Assembly (NCBI GenBank): GCA_905193395.1
Contig: CAJJOO010000035.1
Span: 1 to 9,097 of the forward strand
Length of the DNA: 9,097 nucleotides
Source of the DNA: an uncultured Porphyromonadaceae bacterium
Lineage (GTDB): Bacteria > Bacteroidota > Bacteroidia > Bacteroidales > Muribaculaceae
Direction: 5' to 3'
Part shown: positions 1-6,253 of the stretch, piece after piece
Layout: every line of letters starts with the position of its first letter
How positions within the stretch are numbered: position 1 is the stretch's first letter
The notes under the pieces: model-generated
The model's input: the letters and a program-made list of their open reading frames with translations, nothing else
Databases searched by the model: none
What the model was told of the DNA's origin: nothing
Translations under genes and position numbers: made by a program

Positions 1-1111
1 GACCGCGCACACCCATCGAACCTGGCCGCGGTTCAACCCACGGATACGTTGCCACCGTGAGTGTAGTTTCCGTCTGGCCGAAACCTTCTTTAAGCGATAT
101 ACCCGTGAGGCGTTTCCATTCCTCGAATACCGAAGGATTCAGGGCCTCGCCGGCGATGGTGCAGTGACGCAGAGACGAAAGATCGTAGGCCTTCACATCC
201 TCGCGTATCAGAAAGCGGAATATGGTGGGAGGAGCGCAGAAGGTGGTAATCCTGTATTTGCTGAGTATGTTCAGAATATCGGCCGGAACGAATTTGTCGT
301 AGTCATATACAAAAACGTCGCTGCCTGTAATCCATTGGCCATAGAGTTTTCCCCATACGGCCTTGCCCCAGCCGGTATCGGCGATTGTCAGATGGCGGTC
401 GGTTCCTTTCAGGTCGTGCCAGCAGCGGGCGGTGATTATGTGTCCCAGCGGATAGGTGAAATCGTGTGCCACCATCTTCGGCTCGCCTGTAGTACCCGAA
501 GTAAAATATATCAGCGATATGTCGCTGTTTTCATTCACCTTTTCAGGTCGTACGAAAAGCGCGGCCTTTTCTGCCTCCTTGTCCAGGTCGTGCCAACCCG
601 GTGGCACCGACGGTCCGGTCGACACAAGAATTTTGACCGTCGGACAGTGGGGCATGGCTTCCGAAACATGGCGGGTTATGATTGAATCTCCTGCCGCTAT
701 GATTGCATTTATCCCGGCCTTGTTGCAGCGGTATTCGATATCGGCCGCCGTCAGCAGATGTGTGGCCGGAACCGCCGTCGCCCCGAGTTTTGTTATCGCC
801 ACCATTGTAGGCCACCATTGCCGCCGCCGTTTCATCATCAGCATCACGCGGTCGCCGCGGCCTATACCCAGTGACGAAAGAAATGATGCCGTGCGGTCGC
901 TCATTTCTTTCATGTCGGCAAAGGTATAGTTATGTTCCTCGCCGGCCGGATTAGTCCACGTAAGTGCCCGGCGCCCGGGTTCCTCTGTGGCCCATGCGTC
1001 CACTATATCATAACCGAAATTAAAATTTTCCGGTACCTTGACAGCAAAATTTTCCATGAAATCCTCGTAGGAATCGAATTCCATCCGGGGGAGGTAACGG
1101 TCCAAAAGCAT
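1..1111 (-). CDS. Medium-chain (ACSM-type) acyl-CoA ligase, AMP-forming, 3' end outside window
   Basis: Adenylate-forming enzyme predicted to activate a carboxylic acid with ATP to an acyl-AMP and then to acyl-CoA in the cytoplasm. I translated 370 residues from the minus strand. The P-loop-like A3 motif YFTSGTTGEPK is at about residues 202-212, followed by TIADTGWGK in the middle and the A5 motif GFGQTE at 343-348. The order and wording of these blocks, including APPTIFRFL and the IAGEALNP stretch, follow the ACSM/medium-chain acyl-CoA synthetase branch rather than classical acetyl-CoA synthetase. The family is usually about 550 residues, so roughly 180 residues are missing, including the hinge and the C-terminal catalytic lysine. 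The start at 1111 is supported by an in-frame TAG nine bases upstream and an AAAGGAG ribosome site. The true substrate (acetate, butyrate, branched or aromatic acid) cannot be read from this part. It is divergent from nadA. Confidence 0.9.
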   Translation of the reverse strand, partial: MLLDRYLPRMEFDSYEDFMENFAVKVPENFNFGYDIVDAWATEEPGRRALTWTNPAGEEHNYTFADMKEMSDRTASFLSSLGIGRGDRVMLMMKRRRQWWPTMVAITKLGATAVPATHLLTAADIEYRCNKAGINAIIAAGDSIITRHVSEAMPHCPTVKILVSTGPSVPPGWHDLDKEAEKAALFVRPEKVNENSDISLIYFTSGTTGEPKMVAHDFTYPLGHIITARCWHDLKGTDRHLTIADTGWGKAVWGKLYGQWITGSDVFVYDYDKFVPADILNILSKYRITTFCAPPTIFRFLIREDVKAYDLSSLRHCTIAGEALNPSVFEEWKRLTGISLKEGFGQTETTLTVATYPWVEPRPGSMGVRG

Positions 1112-1120
1112 GCTGTTCTA

Positions 1121-1127
1121 CTCCTTT
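1121..1127 (-). promoter_or_regulatory. Shine-Dalgarno site of the acyl-CoA ligase
   Basis: On the minus strand AAAGGAG lies nine bases before the ATG at 1111. It decides the start together with the in-frame TAG just upstream of the ATG. None of the five plus-strand genes in the window has a comparable site, so this ligase may be translated by a more conventional initiation route than its neighbours. Confidence 0.7.
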
Positions 1128-1279
1128 GCCTGATTTATTCCGCAGCAGTATCCTTTATGGCGAGTCTGTATTACAGGAGGAAAGAAACGAACACTTTTTT
1201 CAGACCCGGTCTTTCGGATTATTTTTAGTTCAACCTATGGAAATTCCGTCGTTCATTCATCAAGGAAATCCCGACGTGG

Positions 1280-1312
1280 CAAAATTACTTCTTCCCTTTA
1301 TTCCGCTACAAA
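1280..1312 (-). promoter_or_regulatory. Candidate Bacteroidota promoter for the acyl-CoA ligase
   Basis: Read on the minus strand, TTTG (1312-1309) is followed after 21 bases by TAATTTTG (1287-1280). This fits the TTTG / TAnnTTTG pattern known for the primary sigma factor of Bacteroidota. Transcription would begin near 1273, giving a leader of about 160 bases. A second TAnnTTTG match (TAAATTTG, 1316-1309) overlaps the -33 element but lacks a well placed partner. This is a pattern match only. Confidence 0.5.
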
Positions 1313-1362
1313 TTTATGCTCTAAAAAATGTTTTTTGTGCAATTTTTATCTCCATTTTTTCA

Positions 1363-1382
1363 TGTTGAAAAAGTGTTGAAAA
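1363..1382 (+). repeat. Tandem 9-base direct repeat TGTTGAAAA
   Basis: TGTTGAAAA occurs at 1363-1371 and again at 1374-1382, an 11-base period, about one helical turn. Such phasing suits two protein molecules binding the same DNA face, but in A+T-rich DNA it may be chance. It lies upstream of both promoter sets. Confidence 0.45.
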
Positions 1383-1384
1383 GC

Positions 1385-1498
1385 GGTAGAAAAACACACC
1401 GGAATTGTAAATAATACCTGTTGCCTGATTTGTACCCAGGAATGACCACAGATGCTTTATAACATTCCTACATGCCGGTTTCAACGTGTTTTTGTACC
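1385..1498. repeat. Separated inverted repeat with 13-base arms
   Basis: GGTAGAAAAACAC at 1385-1397 is matched on the opposite strand by GTGTTTTTGTACC at 1486-1498 with 12 of 13 bases pairing, 88 bases apart. Next to it a second pair, ACACCGGA (1396-1403) and TCCGGTGT (1499-1506), is a perfect 8-base inverted match, but its order excludes pairing both at once in one simple stem. The repeats are seen directly; a role as paired operator, small-element remnant or alternative RNA fold is open. Confidence 0.5.
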
Positions 1499-1505
1499 TC
1501 CGGTG

Positions 1506-1537
1506 TATGTAAATATGCAAAGAATTTATTAACTTTG
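1506..1537 (+). promoter_or_regulatory. Candidate distal promoter of the nadA-leuS group
   Basis: TAACTTTG at 1530-1537 is a perfect TAnnTTTG -7 element. TATG at 1506-1509, 20 bases upstream, is a three-of-four match to the -33 TTTG. Transcription would start near 1544, leaving a leader of about 210 bases before nadA. A perfect inverted repeat overlaps the -7 element and could act as an operator. Which of the two candidate promoters is used cannot be decided from sequence. Confidence 0.5.
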
Positions 1538-1539
1538 CA
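1516..1539. repeat. 7-base inverted repeat over the distal promoter
   Basis: TGCAAAG (1516-1522) and CTTTGCA (1533-1539) are exact reverse complements separated by ten A/T bases. The right arm includes the TTTG of the -7 element, so a protein bound here would block the polymerase. The right arm is partly forced by the promoter consensus, which raises the chance of coincidence. Confidence 0.45.
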
Positions 1540-1694
1540 CCTTATAAACATCATGTCAATAAAGTTCATAATATTATTGATTGCCAGCAATGTAGAGTGT
1601 TCATAACGTGTTATACAATGTTTACTCGGGTTTCATAACCATAAAATGCAAATTTTGGAGCAAAAAGTTATTGTACATATTGACACCCTTTATT

Positions 1695-1725
1695 ATTGTT
1701 GGAGTTTAAAAGGATTATAATTTTA
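1695..1725 (+). promoter_or_regulatory. Candidate proximal promoter of nadA
   Basis: ATTG at 1695-1698 is followed after 19 bases by TAATTTTA at 1718-1725, seven of eight matches to TAnnTTTG. Transcription would start about 20-25 bases before the nadA ATG. The stretch is very A/T-rich, so random matches are likely; it also contains TATAAT (1716-1721). Confidence 0.35.
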
Positions 1726-1754
1726 TTATTCAAAAATTTTAAAACAAAAATAAA

Positions 1755-2705
1755 ATGGATGTTGATAACCGCACCGGTGAGGACTGGCTCAAGAGCGAAA
1801 TTTTGCGTCTGAAAAAGGAAAAGGACGCCGTCATTTTGGCCCATTATTATCAGCGCGGATCAATTCAGGATATTGCCGATTACATCGGCGACTCGCTGGC
1901 GCTGGCACGCATCGCCTCGAAACTGGACGACGCCTGCATCATTGTGCTTTGCGGCGTTCACTTCATGGGCGAGACTGCAAAGATTCTTTGTCCCGACAAA
2001 AAGGTTCTCGAACCCGATCCGGAGGCCGGATGCTCCCTGGCCGACAGTTGTCCGGCTTCTGAATTTGAAAAATTCATAAAGGCCCATCCCGGCCACACTG
2101 TGGTTTCATATGTGAATACTTCGGCCGCAGTGAAGGCTCTTACGGATGTAGTCGTGACTTCGGGGAATGCCCGCAAGGTTGTGGATTCCCTCCCGGCCGG
2201 CGAAAAGATTATCTTCGGTCCCGACCGCAACCTCGGCAATTACATCAACAGCATTACCGGAAGAAAGATGGTTCTTTGGGACGGTGCCTGTCATGTTCAC
2301 GAAAAGTTTTCTCTTGAAAAAATACTGGAACTGAAAAAGCAGCATCCCGGCGCGCCTCTGCTGGTTCATCCCGAATGTAGGAAGCCACTTGTAGAGATAG
2401 CAGACAAGGTTGGTTCCACGGCCGTGCTTCTCGATTTTGTGCGCAGTTCTCATGCCGATGAATTCATTGTGGCGACTGAAAGCGGCATTATCCACCAGAT
2501 GAAGAAAGATTGTCCGGATAAGACCTTTATTCCCGCTCCGCCGGATGATGCTTCCTGCGGTTGCAACGACTGTGCATATATGAAACTCAACACTCTCGAA
2601 AAGGTTTACCATTGTCTGCGAGACGAGGCTCCCGAGGTTGTGGTAGACCCGGCTTTGGCCGAGGCAGCACGACGTCCCATAGAGAGAATGTTGTCTCTCT
2701 CCTGA
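1755..2705 (+). CDS. nadA: Quinolinate synthase NadA
   Basis: Cytoplasmic [4Fe-4S] enzyme that condenses iminoaspartate with dihydroxyacetone phosphate to quinolinate, the second step of de novo NAD synthesis from aspartate. Length (316 residues) is normal. Visible family blocks are HYYQRG at about 30-35, [11 protein letters not shown] at 41-51, FMGETAKIL at 70-78, NTSAAVKA at 121-128, HPEC at 205-208 and VGSTA at 219-223. By comparison with the E. coli protein, cluster ligands should be Cys93 (GCSLADSC), Cys179 (GACHVH) and Cys273 in the C-terminal [10 protein letters not shown] motif; Cys268 and Cys270 are additional. The ATG follows a run of A and T with no Shine-Dalgarno sequence, as is common in Bacteroidota. 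The partner genes nadB and nadC are not beside it in this window. It is 37 bases before leuS, so co-transcription is likely. Confidence 0.97.
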   Translation: MDVDNRTGEDWLKSEILRLKKEKDAVILAHYYQRGSIQDIADYIGDSLALARIASKLDDACIIVLCGVHFMGETAKILCPDKKVLEPDPEAGCSLADSCPASEFEKFIKAHPGHTVVSYVNTSAAVKALTDVVVTSGNARKVVDSLPAGEKIIFGPDRNLGNYINSITGRKMVLWDGACHVHEKFSLEKILELKKQHPGAPLLVHPECRKPLVEIADKVGSTAVLLDFVRSSHADEFIVATESGIIHQMKKDCPDKTFIPAPPDDASCGCNDCAYMKLNTLEKVYHCLRDEAPEVVVDPALAEAARRPIERMLSLS

Positions 2706-2742
2706 CATAATTACCTGTAAAAGAAAAATAATAACACCTGCA

Positions 2743-5517
2743 ATGGAATATAATCATAAAGAAATAGAATCACGCTGGCAGCAGCGTTGGAAAGACGACA
2801 AGACCTACAAGGCTGTAATCGACAAAAACAAACCCAAATTTTATGTTCTCGACATGTTTCCCTATCCTTCGGGTGCGGGTCTGCATGTCGGACATCCTCT
2901 GGGCTACATAGCCAGCGACATTTATGCCCGCTACAAACGTCTGCGCGGTTTCAACGTGCTGCACCCGATGGGATATGATTCATACGGTCTCCCCGCCGAG
3001 CAGTATGCCATCCAGACCGGGCAGCATCCTGAAAAGACTACTACGGTAAATATCAACCGCTATCGTTCGCAACTTGATAAAATAGGTTTCTGCTATGACT
3101 GGGACCGCGAAATCCGCACCTGCGACCCCGAATATTACAAATGGACGCAGTGGGCCTTCATAGAAATGTTCAATCATTACTATGATACCGCCGTCGACAA
3201 GGCCATGCCGATTGCCGACCTTATCGCCCATTTTGAAAAGCAGGGTACCGAAGGTATCCATGCTGCAGCCTCGCAGGAAATTTCTTTCACTGCCAACGAA
3301 TGGAAGAAAATGTCGCCGAAAGAAAAGAGCGACACACTCATGAACTATCGTATCGCCTATCTGGGCAATACCATGGTGAACTGGTGTCCGCAACTTGGAA
3401 CGGTTCTTGCAAACGACGAGGTGAGCGAGGGGCTTTCTGTGCGCGGAGGATATCCCGTAGAGCAGAAACTGATGTATCAGTGGTGCCTGCGTGTGTCGGC
3501 CTATGCAGGCCGTCTGCTCGAAGGTCTTGACCATCTGGACTGGACAGATTCTCTTAAAGAAACACAGCGCAACTGGATCGGCCGCAGCGAAGGCGCCGAA
3601 ATGCGTTTCAAAATTGACGGCAGCGACCTTGAGATTGAAATCTTCACCACCCGTGCAGATACTGTTTTCGGCGTTACCTTCATGGTTCTTGCTCCCGAAA
3701 GCGAATATGTGGCCATGCTCACCACTCCCGACCATAAGGCCGAGGTCGACGAATATCTTGCCGCTGTTCGCAACAAGACCGAGCGCGAACGCATGATTGA
3801 CAAAAAGGTCACAGGTGTCTTTACGGGCAGTTATGCAATAAATCCCCTCAGCGGTAAGAAAATTCCCGTATGGGTCAGCGATTATGTCCTGGCCGGATAC
3901 GGAACGGGAGCCATCATGGCTGTTCCGGCTCACGACAGCCGCGACTATGCCTTTGCACGTGCTTTCAACCTTCCCATTATTCCGCTTATCGAGGGCGCCG
4001 ATGTCAGCGAACAGAGTTTCGACGCCAAGGAAGGCAAGATGATCAACAGCAAGGGTCCCCGTCTCGACCTCAACGGTATGGAAGTGAAGGATGCCATTGC
4101 CGCAACAAAAAAATTCATCGAAGCCGAAGGCATCGGCCGCGTGAAGGTCAACTACCGTCTGCGCGACGCCATCTTCAGCCGTCAGCGCTACTGGGGCGAA
4201 CCTTTCCCCGTATATTATAAGGATGGTATTCCCCACATGCTGTCTCCCGAAAGCCTTCCTCTCCTTCTTCCCGAAATATCGGAATACCGTCCCACCGAAA
4301 CGGGCGAACCTCCGCTGGGACGTGCCAAAAACTGGACTACGCCCGAAGGATATCCTCTTGAACTGAACACCATGCCCGGTTTCGCCGGTTCTTCGGCCTA
4401 TTATCTCCGTTACATGGACCCGCGGAATTCGGAGGCTCTTGTTTCATCCGAAGCCAACGATTACTGGCGTCAGGTCGACCTATATATTGGCGGCACAGAA
4501 CACGCCACCGGTCACCTTATTTACAGCCGTTTCTGGAACAAGTTCCTTTACGACCTCGGCAAGGTGTGCGAGGACGAGCCTTTCCGTAAACTCATCAACC
4601 AGGGCATGATTCAGGGCCGCACAAGTTTTGTCTACCGTATCAACGGAACTAACACTTTCGTGAGCCGCGGTCTGAAGGACAACTACGAGACCGCTCCCCT
4701 CCGTGTCGACATCAGCCTTGTGAGCAACGACGTTCTCGACACCGAGGGCTTCAAAAAATGGCGTCCCGATTTCGCAACTGCCGAATTCATCCTTGAAGAC
4801 GGACGTTACATCTGCGGTTATGCCGTGGAGAAAATGTCCAAATCGATGTTCAACGTCGTCAACCCCGACGATATCGTTGAAAAATATGGTGCTGACACCC
4901 TGCGTCTCTACGAGATGTTCCTCGGCCCCATCGAACAGTCAAAACCCTGGGACACCAACGGCATCGACGGTGTGAACCGTTTTATCCGCAAACTCTGGAG
5001 TCTGTTCTATCAGGGCGACAAACTCCTTGTAGACAATTCCGAACCTTCACGCGAAAACCTCAAGGCCGTTCACACTCTTATCAAGAAAGTAACCACCGAT
5101 ATCGAGAATTTCTCCTACAACACCTCGGTGGCTGCCTTTATGATATGCGTCAACGAACTCACACGTTCCAAGTGCCATAGCCGCGCCGTTCTCGAGCCTC
5201 TGGTTATACTGCTCGCTCCTTTCGCACCCCACGTTGCCGAGGAACTCTGGCACTCGGCCCTGGGACACGACACAACTGTCTGCGACGCCACCTGGCCAGC
5301 ATGGAATGAAGATTATCTCAAGGAATCAGATGTAACCTATGCTGTATCGTTCAACGGCAAGGCCCGTTTCAATATTACGGTCGATGCATCGACCCCTGCC
5401 GCTGAGGTCGAAAAAATCGCACTCGGCCACGAATCGGCTCAGAAATGGCTCGAAGGAAAAACGGTGCGCAAGGTTATCGTGGTGCCCGGCAAGATTGTGA
5501 ACATCGTGGTAGGTTGA
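2743..5517 (+). CDS. leuS: Leucyl-tRNA synthetase
   Basis: Class I aminoacyl-tRNA synthetase that charges tRNA-Leu with leucine in the cytoplasm. At 924 residues it is longer than E. coli LeuRS (860). The HIGH signature is HVGH at 48-51, within [16 protein letters not shown]. The Rossmann domain continues to about residue 230 ([16 protein letters not shown]). The CP1 editing domain has TTRADT at 302-307 and [15 protein letters not shown] ending at 401. KMSKS is at 697-701, followed by the anticodon-binding helical domain and a small C-terminal domain ending in [12 protein letters not shown] segment at about 153-199, between WAFIEMF and [12 protein letters not shown], is absent from E. coli LeuRS; I recall a similar insertion in Bacteroidota enzymes. 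The region before KMSKS (about 625-695) is the leucyl-specific area. There is no Shine-Dalgarno before the ATG. No frame break is seen, and all core motifs are intact. Confidence 0.98.
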   Translation: MEYNHKEIESRWQQRWKDDKTYKAVIDKNKPKFYVLDMFPYPSGAGLHVGHPLGYIASDIYARYKRLRGFNVLHPMGYDSYGLPAEQYAIQTGQHPEKTTTVNINRYRSQLDKIGFCYDWDREIRTCDPEYYKWTQWAFIEMFNHYYDTAVDKAMPIADLIAHFEKQGTEGIHAAASQEISFTANEWKKMSPKEKSDTLMNYRIAYLGNTMVNWCPQLGTVLANDEVSEGLSVRGGYPVEQKLMYQWCLRVSAYAGRLLEGLDHLDWTDSLKETQRNWIGRSEGAEMRFKIDGSDLEIEIFTTRADTVFGVTFMVLAPESEYVAMLTTPDHKAEVDEYLAAVRNKTERERMIDKKVTGVFTGSYAINPLSGKKIPVWVSDYVLAGYGTGAIMAVPAHDSRDYAFARAFNLPIIPLIEGADVSEQSFDAKEGKMINSKGPRLDLNGMEVKDAIAATKKFIEAEGIGRVKVNYRLRDAIFSRQRYWGEPFPVYYKDGIPHMLSPESLPLLLPEISEYRPTETGEPPLGRAKNWTTPEGYPLELNTMPGFAGSSAYYLRYMDPRNSEALVSSEANDYWRQVDLYIGGTEHATGHLIYSRFWNKFLYDLGKVCEDEPFRKLINQGMIQGRTSFVYRINGTNTFVSRGLKDNYETAPLRVDISLVSNDVLDTEGFKKWRPDFATAEFILEDGRYICGYAVEKMSKSMFNVVNPDDIVEKYGADTLRLYEMFLGPIEQSKPWDTNGIDGVNRFIRKLWSLFYQGDKLLVDNSEPSRENLKAVHTLIKKVTTDIENFSYNTSVAAFMICVNELTRSKCHSRAVLEPLVILLAPFAPHVAEELWHSALGHDTTVCDATWPAWNEDYLKESDVTYAVSFNGKARFNITVDASTPAAEVEKIALGHESAQKWLEGKTVRKVIVVPGKIVNIVVG

Positions 5518-5563
5518 TTTTACAGACACAATAAAACTGCTGTCCGCAACGTTATATACTTCC

Positions 5564-6151
5564 ATGGCACTTACTTTGGTACTGGCGTCTAACAACGCTC
5601 ATAAACTGGACGAAATGCGTCGGATTGCCGGCGACAGGATGACTATCCTGTCGTTGGCTGACATCGGCTGTACCGACGATATTCCCGAGACTGCCGATAC
5701 TCTCGAAGGCAACGCCCTGATCAAAGCACGCTATGTGAAGGAACATTTCGGTTACGACTGTTTTGCCGATGACACCGGACTTGAAGTAGAAGCCTTGGAT
5801 GGCGCCCCGGGCGTCCGTAGTGCGCGTTATGCCCCCGGCGACGGACACGACAGTGCCGCCAACACGGCCCTGCTGCTCCGCAATCTTGAGGAAAAAAGTT
5901 CGCGAAAGGCCCGTTTCAGAACAGTAATCGCACTGATTCTCGGCGGACAGGAACACCTGTTTGAAGGCATTGTAGAAGGCTCCATAACGGAAGAACCGCA
6001 TGGCGAGGCAGGTTTCGGCTACGACCCCGTGTTCCGTCCGGACGGCTGGACAGAGACTTTCGCCCAGGCCTCTCCGGAACGAAAGAACGCCGTCAGCCAC
6101 CGCGGACGCGCCACTGCCGCCTTGCTGAATTTTATAGACTCTCTTCATTGA
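5564..6151 (+). CDS. rdgB: XTP/dITP pyrophosphatase (RdgB/HAM1 family)
   Basis: House-cleaning nucleotide pyrophosphatase that hydrolyses XTP, dITP and ITP to the monophosphate and pyrophosphate, keeping deaminated purines out of DNA and RNA. The 195-residue protein is full length for the family. Motifs are in the expected order: [11 protein letters not shown] at 7-17, [10 protein letters not shown] at 46-55, [12 protein letters not shown] at 67-78 with the catalytic acidic pair Asp69-Asp70, [11 protein letters not shown] at 80-90, GFGYDPVF at 150-157 and SHRGRA at 178-183. The start is fixed by the [11 protein letters not shown]-terminus, which is where family members begin. It lies 46 bases after leuS and 39 before the porZ-like gene, with no obvious promoter or terminator between, so it is probably in the same transcript. 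No ribosome site is evident. Confidence 0.96.
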   Translation: MALTLVLASNNAHKLDEMRRIAGDRMTILSLADIGCTDDIPETADTLEGNALIKARYVKEHFGYDCFADDTGLEVEALDGAPGVRSARYAPGDGHDSAANTALLLRNLEEKSSRKARFRTVIALILGGQEHLFEGIVEGSITEEPHGEAGFGYDPVFRPDGWTETFAQASPERKNAVSHRGRATAALLNFIDSLH

Positions 6152-6190
6152 CTTTTATATATCCAGTTATTATCACACCGGTATATATCT

Positions 6191-6253
6191 ATGATTAAAA
6201 AATTATTTCTCCTTCTGTTGCTGACTATTTCCGCCGCTATGGCTTTCGCGCAG
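6191..6253 (+). other. Signal peptide region of the PorZ-like protein
   Basis: The first 21 residues show a basic start (KK at 3-4), a hydrophobic core of leucines and the AFA|Q junction typical of signal peptidase I sites. This directs the protein to the periplasm by Sec, as required before type IX export. The exact cleavage point is an estimate. Confidence 0.8.

Larger units (their letters stand above)
1112..1754. other. 643-base divergent intergenic region without a convincing gene
   Basis: This gap separates the divergent ligase and nadA. It is clearly richer in A+T than the flanking genes, above all from about 1310 to 1754. It contains a minus-strand promoter candidate, two plus-strand promoter candidates, a near-perfect 13-base inverted repeat (1385-1397 with 1486-1498), a 7-base inverted repeat over one promoter (1516-1539) and a tandem TGTTGAAAA pair (1363-1382). 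Two short odd-centred palindromes lie in the presumed ligase leader: CTGTATTACAG at 1166-1176 and AGACCCGGTCT at 1202-1212. Small open frames here (68 to 98 codons) show no recognisable protein and were not called. I see no tRNA, no recognisable riboswitch core and no terminator with a clear U tract. Confidence 0.75.

Noticed and set aside
164..929. Two overlapping plus-strand open frames (164-685 and 456-929)
   Set aside because: Both are antisense to the acyl-CoA ligase, whose A3 and A5 motifs read cleanly on the minus strand.
1202..1212. AGACCCGGTCT as a terminator hairpin
   Set aside because: The palindrome has a one-base centre, which cannot form a stable loop with all pairs, and lies within the presumed ligase leader.
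932..1228. 98-codon plus-strand frame crossing the ligase start
   Set aside because: It overlaps the ligase N-terminus and its ribosome site, and its product resembles no known protein.
1314..1520. 68-codon minus-strand frame in the intergenic region
   Set aside because: A+T-rich, no ribosome site considered convincing, low-complexity product; it also overlaps a promoter candidate and repeats.
1542..1606. DnaA-box-like 9-mers (TTATAAACA at 1542, TGTTCATAA at 1598) suggesting an origin
   Set aside because: Each differs from TTATNCACA by one base, no exact box is present, and such near-matches are expected in A+T-rich DNA; no origin-associated gene is nearby.
1716..1721. TATAAT as an E. coli-type -10 box
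   Set aside because: Bacteroidota primary sigma factors use a different consensus; the sequence is expected by chance in this A/T-rich stretch.
2980..4236. 418-codon open frame on the minus strand opposite leuS
   Set aside because: It lies wholly inside leuS, whose motifs are intact; the translation has no recognisable domain and is explained by leuS codon bias.
5552..6148. 198-codon minus-strand frame opposite rdgB
   Set aside because: Complete overlap with an intact rdgB; a shadow frame.
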